A program made the translations under genes and the position numbers. From Planctomycetota bacterium (GTDB taxonomy: Bacteria; Planctomycetota; UBA1135): 47,085 nucleotides of DNA. The notes beneath the pieces were generated by a model. The model worked only from the letters and a program-made list of their open reading frames with translations. It ran no database searches and had not been told where the DNA came from. Every line of letters begins with the position of its first letter. The first letter of the stretch is position 1. Where the stretch lies: assembly GCA_021776925.1 (NCBI GenBank), contig JAJFFB010000080.1, positions 1 through 47,085 of the forward strand, in the 5' to 3' direction. Positions 1-7,705 of the stretch are shown here, one piece after another.

Positions 1-1
1 G

Positions 2-259
2 TTCTTCCGCGACAGCCACGGCAACGAAATCGACCTGCTCTTGGACTCCATGCGCACCCTGGTCGGGGTCGAGATCAAATCCAGCTCCACGTACCACTCC
101 ACCTTCAAGAAGAACCTGCTGCGCTTCCGCGAGAACACGCATTCACTCGAGCGCGCCGCCATCGTCTACAACGGTGACCCGCAGACCTTCAGCGACGGGA
201 TCGAGGCGCTGCCCGTGACACGCGCGCACGAGCTGTTCGACGGAACCGCGCCGAGTTAG
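2..259 (+). CDS. DUF4143-type ATPase, C-terminal end (partial)
   Basis: The reading frame is open from the window edge to a TAG at 257-259, so only the last 85 residues are present. They contain an E-I-D-L-L-L strand followed about 14 residues later by G-V-E-I-K-S-S. This is the nuclease-like D...ExK pattern at the C-terminus of AAA+ ATPases of the DUF4143 family. The N-terminal Walker motifs lie outside the window. In this family the C-terminal domain resembles PD-(D/E)XK nucleases, but its role is unsettled; many members sit in accessory regions with toxin-antitoxin or defence genes. A second, complete but divergent family member is at 29692-31068. The gene's 3' end abuts an IS110 relic. 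Confidence 0.75.
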   Translation, partial: FFRDSHGNEIDLLLDSMRTLVGVEIKSSSTYHSTFKKNLLRFRENTHSLERAAIVYNGDPQTFSDGIEALPVTRAHELFDGTAPS

Positions 260-279
260 ACAACCAAGGGGAGAAATGG

Positions 280-590
280 GTCGGTACAGGTAGCCACGGA
301 TGCGCACGATTTACTGGTGCCGCCTGAGAAGATCGCGAGTGGCCAAGGATGAAAAGGATGCCCTCCTCACGGTAGAGGTCGGCGAGCCAGTACCAGGTAA
401 AGATGCACTCCACCCCGACGGCGAGATCCTCGCGAAATGGCCGGGCGGCTTTGAGGAAGGCCGCGGGAGTGGACGGCATGTTTTTGTGCAGGATCGGCGC
501 CCCGGCCTGGTCGAGGATGCAAAGAAACATGGTGCGGATATGCAGGTCGACGCCGCATGTGAAGGCGTGCTTCTTGCGGTAGAATCTCAC
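280..590 (-). pseudogene. IS110-family transposase relic (N-terminal piece, internally deleted)
   Basis: Read leftward from a GTG at 590, the first ~83 residues match the DEDD domain of IS110 transposases: G-V-D-L-H near the start (first catalytic Asp), then V-G-V-E-C-I-F-T-W-Y-W (Glu) and a final F-I-L-G-H. At about 341-346 the match stops. In the next frame, T-R-D-L-L-R-R-H-Q appears, a segment normally about 40 residues further on, followed at once by a stop. The copy therefore has an internal deletion with a frameshift and lacks the C-terminal Tnp_20 domain. A short repeat (gccac) at the junction suggests deletion between direct repeats. The exact right-hand limit (~280) is uncertain. Confidence 0.75.
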
Positions 591-684
591 GGAGGTCCTC
601 CTGATGTCTGGAAGTGATTTAGGTGATCAACAACCTACCCGCGCCCGCGTGGGGGCATCGGGAGAGGCCTCCAATAGAATCAAG

Positions 685-731
685 CCATTGCAGCAGACCC
701 GCTTCGCGGGCGGCTGAATGGTAATCTCGTT
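685..731 (+). repeat. Imperfect palindrome, copy A of a three-copy element
   Basis: CCATT (685-689) pairs with AATGG (717-721), CAGC (691-694) with GCTG (713-716), and CCCGC (698-702) with GCGGG (706-710); G690 is an unpaired extra base. The text ACCCGC..TCGCG..CGGCTGAA.GG.AATC recurs around 25300-25332, and both arms partly recur at 18924-18980. In all three cases the next start codon is 12-30 bp downstream. Asymmetric hairpins with a bulged base are typical of integron attC sites, but no clear GTTRRRY core is present here. Confidence 0.45.
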
Positions 732-747
732 CGCCAGAGGATAATGA

Positions 748-1449
748 ATGAAATCACACTGGGACATTTTCATCAGCCACGCGTCACAGAACAAGGATAT
801 CGCGGATAACCTATGTGGTACGTTTGAAGCCAGCAGCGCCTCATGCTGGATCGCACCGCGCAATATCGATCCCGGGCGTGACTACGGGGAGGAGATTGTG
901 CGAGGGATTCAGGACTCAACTATGTTCGTAGTTGTCTTTTCAGCCCAAGCGAACGGATCGAAGCACGTTCTACGCGAGGTTGACCTCGCCCTCAGCTTCG
1001 ACAAGATCGTCGTGCCCATCAAGATCGATGCTTCCTCGCCTACCGGCGGTATGGATTACCGTCTCCGCACTTTTCAGTGGGTGGAAGCTGGCGGCATTCC
1101 CATACCGGACAGAATCATTGGCGACACTTTGACCGTACTCAACGCCGCGAAGCAGAGAGATTCAACTCAGGCAACCACGCCGGAGTACATCATCCTAAAC
1201 GTCTGTTCGCGTTGTGGCTCTCAATACGCAGAGCACGACCCTTCAGGGTGCTCGTTCCATCCTCAGCCACCGCAGAACATCGGACATACTGGTCCACGGC
1301 GCGACTACGCCGAAATTTGGGAGTTTCCTTGCTGTGGCCAGAAGTACGTAGGAACGTTCTACGGGAGGGTTGGAAGGACCAAAGATGAACTTCCGCCAAA
1401 GAGCCCAGGGTGTGTGAAGGGGAAACACACACCGAAGTACACATTTTGA
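748..1449 (+). CDS. TIR-domain protein with C-terminal CHORD-like zinc domain
   Basis: The protein has 233 residues. Residues 4-~115 form a bacterial TIR domain: W-D-I-F-I-S-H-A-S at 5-13, W-I-A-P-R at 34-38, D-P-G-R-D-Y at 41-46. E77 in S-K-H-V-L-R-E-V sits where the NAD-cleaving glutamate of enzymatic TIRs lies. Residues 153-231 hold C-x2-C-G (153-157), G-C-S-F-H-P (167-172), W-x3-C-C (191-196) and G-C-V-K-G-K-H (221-227). These match the order and wording of the eukaryotic CHORD domain. Known TIR domains hydrolyse NAD+ or make cyclic ADP-ribose signals in antiphage defence. CHORD domains bind Zn2+ and partner with Hsp90/SGT1. An AGAGG ribosome-binding site (736-740) supports this start over the out-of-frame ATG at 744. 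There is no effector partner alongside, so it may act alone. Confidence 0.85.
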   Translation: MKSHWDIFISHASQNKDIADNLCGTFEASSASCWIAPRNIDPGRDYGEEIVRGIQDSTMFVVVFSAQANGSKHVLREVDLALSFDKIVVPIKIDASSPTGGMDYRLRTFQWVEAGGIPIPDRIIGDTLTVLNAAKQRDSTQATTPEYIILNVCSRCGSQYAEHDPSGCSFHPQPPQNIGHTGPRRDYAEIWEFPCCGQKYVGTFYGRVGRTKDELPPKSPGCVKGKHTPKYTF

Positions 1450-1675
1450 CACTGAAGATGACAATTAGATCGGGGAACAAAGCAATTGACAGCGACAAGA
1501 AATGGCCGCGCTAGCGCGACCAATTCTGGCGCGTCATTGTAGACGTTAGAATGGCGGGTGTAGTTCATCCTGAGAGGCTTTAGCTAACTAGAAATAATGA
1601 CCTACTCCGGCGTAACTCTTCAGCCTGGGGAGAAAAAAAACCACTGTCGTATAGGCGATGACCGATTCAGTATTG
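1450..1675. other. Intergenic stretch after the TIR gene
   Basis: No gene is seen. It contains a perfect 12-bp palindrome CGCGCTAGCGCG at 1507-1518 flanked by TGG and CCA (1503-1505, 1520-1522). This could form a hairpin that ends transcription of the TIR gene, although no T-run follows. Confidence 0.3.
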
Positions 1676-1862
1676 GGGGTATTGTCAAGAGTTGTGTATC
1701 GCGACCTGGAGCTCATGCGGCGATGGCCCTGATGCCGTCGGTGAATTGCACGCCGTCGATGGCGTCGGCGAGCAGCTTGTAGCCGTTCAGCTTGCGCCAG
1801 CGTTTCTGGGCTGAGAGCGCCAGCTGGAAGACCATCGTCAAGCAAGCCTGGCGTGACCCAGC
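1676..1862 (-). mobile_element. IS256-family element, 3' end relic (transposase C-terminus plus IS end)
   Basis: On the minus strand, about 45 residues ending at a stop at 1713-1715 read ACLTMVFQLALSAQKRWRKL and then N-G-Y-K-L-L-A-D-A-I-D-G-V. This is the characteristic C-terminus of IS256/mutator-type transposases. Beyond the stop, 1676-1702 reads like an IS256 terminal repeat (on the minus strand ACACAACTCTTGACAATACC). The frame runs into unrelated DNA at about 1850-1865, so the catalytic DDE domain is missing. The relic abuts a truncated lipoprotein gene, which suggests insertion followed by deletion. Confidence 0.65.
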
Positions 1863-1865
1863 TCT

Positions 1866-2162
1866 GACTGCTCCCGTGGGGCGCTCATCGGCAACGATGA
1901 CAAGCCAGGCCACATCTTCCCTGTCGGCGACGTGTCCCGGAGTGAGCTGGCAGAAATGATGCCTCCTCCTGAGGGAGCCGAGACCGTGGCTGCGATCGCT
2001 CCAGTTGCGAGAGACGAAGAGGGCCTGGCCTTCTGGGTCAGGACACAAGACCGAGGCTTCATCCTTGTACGATTGACCGCAGTTGAAGAGGCATCACATG
2101 CGGACATCTTGTCTGGCCAGACTCCAGTCTTGCAGTTCGAGTGGTTGGCTCCGGAGGGCTGA
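1866..2162 (+). pseudogene. 5'-truncated duplicate of the lipoprotein gene at 19612-20130
   Basis: From D-C-S-R-G-A-L-I-G-N-D-D-K (1866 onward) to the stop at 2160-2162 this frame parallels the last ~98 residues of the intact gene, with few differences; both end F-E-W-L-A-P-E-G. Similarity continues about 20 bp past the stop (tgatgcg..tgcgagc.g.gcctctca) and then ends. The start codon, signal peptide and first ~75 residues are gone; in their place is the IS256 relic on the opposite strand. An internal ATG or GTG could give a short cytoplasmic product, but without a signal peptide it is unlikely to be functional. Confidence 0.8.
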
Positions 2163-2473
2163 TGCGAATGCGAGCAGTGCCTCTCAGACCACGGTGAGAT
2201 AGCCAAACCGTAGGAGCAGACGCTCGCCTCGCCAGCGCTGCTCAAGGTGATGTTGCCCCATACCTGGGCCAAGACGAATGGTGCATTTCCAGCCTGCTTG
2301 ATTGCTGTGGATTGGGAAGAGTCGTGGCGGCCGCGTCACCTTCGAACATTCGGAGATGGACATCGCGGTTGAGTTGCGGAGCCTGCCCGAGGGGGAAAGG
2401 TCCCCCACCGAAGCCAGCTGGCAACCAAGCTTTGACCTGATGGTTGCGGCATGGTCAAATCCAGGCTAGCCCA
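2163..2473. other. Non-coding gap
   Basis: About 310 bases without a convincing gene. The first ~25 bp are the tail of the duplicated segment; the rest shows no recognised RNA, repeat or strong promoter. It presumably carries the promoter for the gene at 2474. Confidence 0.4.
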
Positions 2474-3991
2474 ATGCACTTCCTGACCCCAACAGTTTTG
2501 GCGCTCGGCGTTCTGTGCCCCGCCGGTGTCGCTTCCGCCCAGGAATTTTCGGAACTGTGGGGCAAGGCTGGTGAGCATTGGAGCCCCGAGGGGCGATTGC
2601 CGGACTTCTCCTATGCGGGGTATCACTGCGGAGAGGCGGAGATCCCTGAGGTGGACATCGCGGCGAACGTCAAGTCCTTCGGTGCCCTCGGCGATGGCGA
2701 GCACGATGACACCCAGGCCTTTCTGGACGCCATCGCCGAAACGGATAGCGGGGCGATCTACGTTCCTCCCGGGCACTACAAGATCACCGAGATCATTGAG
2801 ATCGGCAAGAGCAACCTGGTGCTCCGAGGCGCAGGGCCCGACAAGAGCATCCTGCACTTTCAAAGGCCATTGAACGACATCAAGCCGAATTGGGGCAGCA
2901 CCACAGGAGGTCAACGCACCAGCAATTACTCTTGGTCGGGTGGCCTGATTTGGGTCAAAGGGAGTTTCCAATCCAGAAAGTTGGCCGATGTGACCGCCGA
3001 TGCCAAACGCGGAGCCAGGGCACTCGAGATGTCGACGACCGAAGGCCTGGAGGTTGGCGAGTGGGTTGAAATCTACGTCGAGGACGACACCCAGAAGACC
3101 CTGACCAAGCACCTCTATTCCGATGACCCCGGCGACATGCGCAAGTTCTCCGGATCGAGGGGTTCCCTGGTCGTGGAGATCACAGAAATCGAAGGCAATC
3201 GAATTCGTTTCAATCGGCCTCTGAGGTTCGACGTCAAGCTTGGGTGGAAGCCACAGATCAGACGCTTTGCGCCCACGGTCCGCGAGGTAGGGATCGAAGA
3301 CCTGGGATTCGAATTCCCGTCGACCCAATATGGCGGGCACTTCACCGAGCGCGGCTTCAACGCCATCGCCATGTCGAACGTCGCACACTGTTGGGTACGC
3401 AACATTGAAATCAACAATGCCGACAGTGGCCTGTTCATCGGAGCCAAGTTCGTCACCCTCTCCGGCGTCCGCTTTCATTCTGAGCGCCCGCCAACCCGAG
3501 CCTGCACCGGCCACCACGGCGTCATCCTGGGCGGTACCGACAACCTCTTCACCGATTTCAATTTCAATACACGTTTCATCCACGACCTCGGAGTGTCCGC
3601 CAATCACGCCGGCAACGTGTTTTCCGACGGCAAGGGCGTCGACCTGAACTTCGACCACCATCGACGGGCTCCCTACGAGAACCTCTTCACCAATATCGAC
3701 CTCGGCGCAGGCACCCGGATGTGGGCGTGCGGCGGCGGCGCCTCGCTGGGCAAGCATTGCGGTGCCCGGGGCACCTTCTGGAACATCCGCGCCCAGCGAC
3801 CGCAGCGCTATCCCCCCGCGTCCTTTGGCCCACCCTCCATGAATCTGGTGGGAATTCACACCGATCAACCGTCGGCGACGGTTCCAGCTGGCATTTGGTT
3901 CGAGGCCATCGATCCCGCGCAGCTCCTGCCCCAGAACCTCCATCGGGCCCAACTGAGCCGCAGACTCCAGCGAGCGGGGAAAAGCAAGTAG
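2474..3991 (+). CDS. Secreted pectate-lyase-fold (right-handed beta-helix) protein
   Basis: The product has 505 residues. A Sec signal peptide runs from M1 to about A-S-A22-Q, which is why this ATG is preferred to a TTG 30 bp upstream that would bury it. Residues 65-84, around N-V-K-S-F-G-A-L-G-D-G and D-D-T-Q-A-F, followed by I-Y-V-P-P-G-H-Y at 95-102, are the hallmark of the Pectate_lyase_3/GH28-like beta-helix family. Such proteins bind, cleave or epimerise acidic polysaccharides outside the cytoplasm. Repeated G/N-rich strands follow to about residue 440. I cannot identify catalytic residues or substrate. It lies 90 bp before the first hydrazine-synthase-like gene on the same strand, which links that cluster to polysaccharide. 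Confidence 0.75.
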   Translation: MHFLTPTVLALGVLCPAGVASAQEFSELWGKAGEHWSPEGRLPDFSYAGYHCGEAEIPEVDIAANVKSFGALGDGEHDDTQAFLDAIAETDSGAIYVPPGHYKITEIIEIGKSNLVLRGAGPDKSILHFQRPLNDIKPNWGSTTGGQRTSNYSWSGGLIWVKGSFQSRKLADVTADAKRGARALEMSTTEGLEVGEWVEIYVEDDTQKTLTKHLYSDDPGDMRKFSGSRGSLVVEITEIEGNRIRFNRPLRFDVKLGWKPQIRRFAPTVREVGIEDLGFEFPSTQYGGHFTERGFNAIAMSNVAHCWVRNIEINNADSGLFIGAKFVTLSGVRFHSERPPTRACTGHHGVILGGTDNLFTDFNFNTRFIHDLGVSANHAGNVFSDGKGVDLNFDHHRRAPYENLFTNIDLGAGTRMWACGGGASLGKHCGARGTFWNIRAQRPQRYPPASFGPPSMNLVGIHTDQPSATVPAGIWFEAIDPAQLLPQNLHRAQLSRRLQRAGKSK

Positions 3992-4081
3992 GGGCTTCGA
4001 TCTCACCCATCCTCACTCTCGCCGGCCTGGCCCTTCCGCCGGCCGGGACTAAGATGGAATCACTCCTTCCATCCGAAGATC

Positions 4082-6478
4082 ATGAGCGGCAAACATTTCA
4101 TCATTTCTGCAACCATGGTGGGTGGCCTATGCGCTTTCCTCGGCGGCCCACTGCTCGGCACGGCGGAGGCGCAATCGGGAATGCAATCAGGAGCGCAATC
4201 GGAGGCGCAAGCGAAGGTCGCAAAGCAAGCCCACACCCCGGCCGGGCGGGATCACCACCGCCTGGACTTCGATGAGATCGTCTTCGTCAAGCGCAAGCCA
4301 TACTCCTCGGATCATTATTACACCGACATCAACAACGGCACCAGCGCGGATCGCTTCCTTGCCGACAACGGAATCTACGTCTACAACCTGCGCACCCAGT
4401 CGGAACGCGCGGTGATCACCGCCGCGGGTTTGCCCGGCGGCAAGGGGTTCATCGGCAAGATAAGTCTGTCCTTCGACGCCCAGAAGGTGGTCTTCGATTT
4501 CCGCCAGGATGCCGCCTCTGGATTCCGCATCTGGGAGGTGCGCACCGACGGTACAGATCTGCGCCAGATTTCGTTCCCGCCTACAGATGAAGCGCAGAAG
4601 GTGGCGCGCTGGGGCAAGCCCTGGCACACCGACGACATCCACCCGTGTTATCTGCCCGACGGCGGGATCGTGTTCTCTTCGACGCGCTGCGAGCACACCG
4701 TCCTGTGCGGCGGGTCGGCCCACCTGGTGGCTCCTTGTCTCCATCGCATGGACGCGGACGGCGCCAATGTGGAGCAGCTGAGCCAAAGCCCGGTCAGTGA
4801 GTTCTGCCCGGTGGTCCTGGATGACGGTCGCATCATGTACCACCGTTGGGAGTACATCGACAAGGGCGCGCGCGTCGCCAAGACCATCTGGTCGATGCAT
4901 CCCGACGGAGCCAGGCCCCAGGAAATCTATGGCGTGGCCGACGACTCGACCACGGTCTACATGTATCCCCAGCCCATTCCGGGCAGCGATCAGCGCATTG
5001 TCTGCGTGGGCACCTGCCACTACCCGCAGGGAGGTTGCTTCGGAGCGATCATGCTGATCGACCCCAGCAAGGAAGCGCGCCGACGTGGCCCTGACCCCGA
5101 CGAGGCGAACTATGTCCAGTGGGACGAGCAATCCGCGGTCACCAATCTCACTCCGCATACCTTCATCGAACGCCGCACCGAGCCCGGGTGGCATTTCCTG
5201 ACCGAAGAAGGCCAATACGTGCATGACCGCAACGGCCAGCGAGGTCATCTGTACACGCATCCGTATCCGATCAGCGACCATGAGTTCCTGGTCTCGTACA
5301 AGGCCGACCCTTCCGATCACTACCAGGATGTCGCCAACGCCTATTCCCTCTATCTGATTGATCTCGACGGGAACCACCGCCTGGTGCACGCCGACGAAGA
5401 GCTCTCCTGCTGGCACCCCCTACCGGTCGTCGCGCGCCCCGTTCCGCCGATCATCCAGGCCTCTCGGGATTCCCAATATGCTGCCCGCAACCAGGCCGTC
5501 TGCGTCCTGACCGACATTCACCAAGGCATGGCGGGGATCCGCCCGGGAGAGGTCAAGTGGCTGCGCATCAACGAAGCGCTGCCCCGCTATTGGGACACGG
5601 GTCGGCGTTGGGGGTCCTCCCTGAGCAGTTCGAGCTGGAAGGCCGCGCTCTGGCCGCGCGTGCAATGGGGTGTGGTTCCGGTAGAGAAAGACGGCTCGGC
5701 CCACTTCCTGGTACCCGCAGATCGCAACGTCTTCTTCCAGGCGCTGGACGAGAACTTCCGCGAGATCCAGCGGGAACGGACCTACGTGAACTATCGCCCC
5801 GGCGAGGTCCGCTCGTGCACCGGGTGTCACGGGCAGGCCAGTCGTTCCGCCCGTCCGAATGATGCGGTGACGCCCTTGGCATTGACCCGGCCACCGAGCG
5901 AGCCCGAACCGCAGCCCTGCGACCTGGTCGCCCATGGCGGAGACGGCCGCCCGCAACAGGTCCTCCATTACCCCACCGATATCCAGCCGATCTTCGATGC
6001 CAGGTGTACAAGCTGTCACTCCGGGGCAGAAGCTGCCGGCGGACTGAAGCTCACCGACGAAGTCACGCTCTACTACAACACCTCCTACGAGCAACTCGCC
6101 AGCAAAGCGCTGGCCGGCCCCATCATCGCCGAGTTCACCTCCTTCGGCCGCGGAGATCAGGGCAACTTCAACGGCTCATTTCTCCCTCCAGGAAGCCTGG
6201 GCAGCTCCAAGAGCATCTTGATCGACATGCTGATCGACCCGGCCCATTCCAGCAACGCCGTCGATGACCACTCAACCATGCTCACAGAAAACGAGTTGAT
6301 GGTCCTGAGTCGATGGGTGGACTCCAACTATCAGTTCTATGGGTCGTTTTACGGGCGGCATCACTGGAAATGGACCGAGCTGGATCCGGCGCAGGCCGCT
6401 TACCACCCTGACGATTTCCGGCGCGAGGCGACCTTCGAAGAAGCCATCAGTCAGCGTGCACCGCACTGGCATCGGTGA
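4082..6478 (+). CDS. Hydrazine-synthase-alpha-like dihaem protein 1
   Basis: The product has 798 residues, close to the ~800 of anammox HzsA. A signal peptide spans about 1-30 (cut after G-T-A-E-A). A PD40/WD40-like propeller begins with L-D-F-D-E-I-V-F-V-K-R at 61-71, with V-R-T-D-G-T-D-L-R-Q-I and H-R-M-D-A-D-G blades. S-T-R-C-x5-C places a cysteine at 209 that is shared by all four paralogues here. The middle domain carries V-P-V-E-K-D-G-S-A-H-F. Two haem c sites follow: C-T-G-C-H at 579-583 and C-T-S-C-H at 642-646. The position four after the first haem His is Ser, not the Tyr I recall in anammox HzsA. It heads a run of four same-strand genes with 18-40 bp gaps. Its substrate is unknown, and hydrazine chemistry should not be assumed. 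Confidence 0.75.
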   Translation: MSGKHFIISATMVGGLCAFLGGPLLGTAEAQSGMQSGAQSEAQAKVAKQAHTPAGRDHHRLDFDEIVFVKRKPYSSDHYYTDINNGTSADRFLADNGIYVYNLRTQSERAVITAAGLPGGKGFIGKISLSFDAQKVVFDFRQDAASGFRIWEVRTDGTDLRQISFPPTDEAQKVARWGKPWHTDDIHPCYLPDGGIVFSSTRCEHTVLCGGSAHLVAPCLHRMDADGANVEQLSQSPVSEFCPVVLDDGRIMYHRWEYIDKGARVAKTIWSMHPDGARPQEIYGVADDSTTVYMYPQPIPGSDQRIVCVGTCHYPQGGCFGAIMLIDPSKEARRRGPDPDEANYVQWDEQSAVTNLTPHTFIERRTEPGWHFLTEEGQYVHDRNGQRGHLYTHPYPISDHEFLVSYKADPSDHYQDVANAYSLYLIDLDGNHRLVHADEELSCWHPLPVVARPVPPIIQASRDSQYAARNQAVCVLTDIHQGMAGIRPGEVKWLRINEALPRYWDTGRRWGSSLSSSSWKAALWPRVQWGVVPVEKDGSAHFLVPADRNVFFQALDENFREIQRERTYVNYRPGEVRSCTGCHGQASRSARPNDAVTPLALTRPPSEPEPQPCDLVAHGGDGRPQQVLHYPTDIQPIFDARCTSCHSGAEAAGGLKLTDEVTLYYNTSYEQLASKALAGPIIAEFTSFGRGDQGNFNGSFLPPGSLGSSKSILIDMLIDPAHSSNAVDDHSTMLTENELMVLSRWVDSNYQFYGSFYGRHHWKWTELDPAQAAYHPDDFRREATFEEAISQRAPHWHR

Positions 6479-6518
6479 GCGCCCACCGCAATGGCATCGC
6501 TAGCCGAATCGACCAAGC

Positions 6519-7670
6519 ATGAATCCCACCCAACCGACCTCCGCCCTCCTGATCCTGGTGCTCCTTGCCGCCTGCGAGAGGGCCGAGTCCGAGCGACCGC
6601 CTGCATCCGCCGTGCCGAAGCTGTTGATCGAGCTGCCGGAGTACTGCAACACCCCCGATGGCGCCACCTTGACCAGTACCGGCGACGTCATCCTCTCGAT
6701 CCCGAATTTCAACAACCAGGCCCTGCTCGAAGCAGGCCTGATCACCCAGGCTTCGCCTTCCCTGATGGTCAAGCTCGACGCCCACAACGAAATCACGCCT
6801 TTCTACGAATTCGAAGGCGACGACCTCCACCCGGAATTCGGCGAAGTGGGGCCGCTGGGCTGCGACATCGGACCCGACGGCAACCTTTACGTGGCCGATA
6901 GTCAGCACATGAACTCGCTGGCCAACGCCTCGCGTCTGCTGCGCATCAACATCGAAGACGGGCGGGCAATCGGCTGCGACGTGGTGGTCGATGGTTTCGG
7001 CGTCTCCAACGCGGTCATCTGGCGCGACGATGTGGTGTACGTCAGCGACACGGTGCTGGTGGTCACACCAGAGACCGCTCCCGGCGCAGCCCGACCGAAG
7101 TTGCACAGCGGGATCTACGCGATCGAACTCAGCGAATGGGCCGACGGACCGGTGCGGCTCCGACCCTGGACCGCCGAGGCCAGCGACCCGCATCTGATCG
7201 CCACCTTCGAAAGCAGCAACCGGGTCGGCTTCGGCGCCGACGGGCTGACCTTCGACGCAGACGGCAACCTCTACTGCGGCATCTTCGAAGATGGTGTCGT
7301 CTACAAAACCAGCTTCCACGCCGACGGCCGCGTGGCTTCGACCGAGTTGTTCGCTCAGTCGGATCAAATGCACTGCTGTGACGGGCTCTTCTGGCGCGAG
7401 GCCGACGACCGCATCTACCTGGCCGACATGCTGCTCAATGCTGTGCATATCGTAGACATGGATGGAAATGTCTCGACGCTGCATCGCAACGCAGACACCG
7501 ACGGAGCCGACGGGGCGCTGGACCAACCATGCGAAGTGCTGGTGCGCGGCGAGGAGTTGATCGTGGTCAACATGGACATGGTCTTCCCGAGCGATCTACT
7601 GACCAACACCACCGTCGACCGACCCTTCACCCTTTCGACCATCGCGTTGACGGCTCAGGGTCTATACTGA
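6519..7670 (+). CDS. SMP-30/NHL-type six-bladed propeller lipoprotein
   Basis: The product has 383 residues. L-V-L-L-A-A-C19 is a lipobox, so the mature protein should be lipid-anchored. The body resembles gluconolactonase/SMP-30 or NHL propellers: G-C-D-I-G-P-D-G-N-L-Y-V-A-D at about 115-128 and L-T-F-D-A-D-G-N-L-Y at about 243-252. A carbohydrate lactonase role is possible because SMP-30 relatives hydrolyse sugar lactones, but the metal-binding residues cannot be assigned by eye. The gene lies 40 bp after the first haem protein and 35 bp before the propeller-peroxidase, so it is probably in the same operon. Confidence 0.65.
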   Translation: MNPTQPTSALLILVLLAACERAESERPPASAVPKLLIELPEYCNTPDGATLTSTGDVILSIPNFNNQALLEAGLITQASPSLMVKLDAHNEITPFYEFEGDDLHPEFGEVGPLGCDIGPDGNLYVADSQHMNSLANASRLLRINIEDGRAIGCDVVVDGFGVSNAVIWRDDVVYVSDTVLVVTPETAPGAARPKLHSGIYAIELSEWADGPVRLRPWTAEASDPHLIATFESSNRVGFGADGLTFDADGNLYCGIFEDGVVYKTSFHADGRVASTELFAQSDQMHCCDGLFWREADDRIYLADMLLNAVHIVDMDGNVSTLHRNADTDGADGALDQPCEVLVRGEELIVVNMDMVFPSDLLTNTTVDRPFTLSTIALTAQGLY

Positions 7671-7705
7671 ATTCCTTTGGGGGGGAATCATCCAGGAAGG
7701 TCCGC

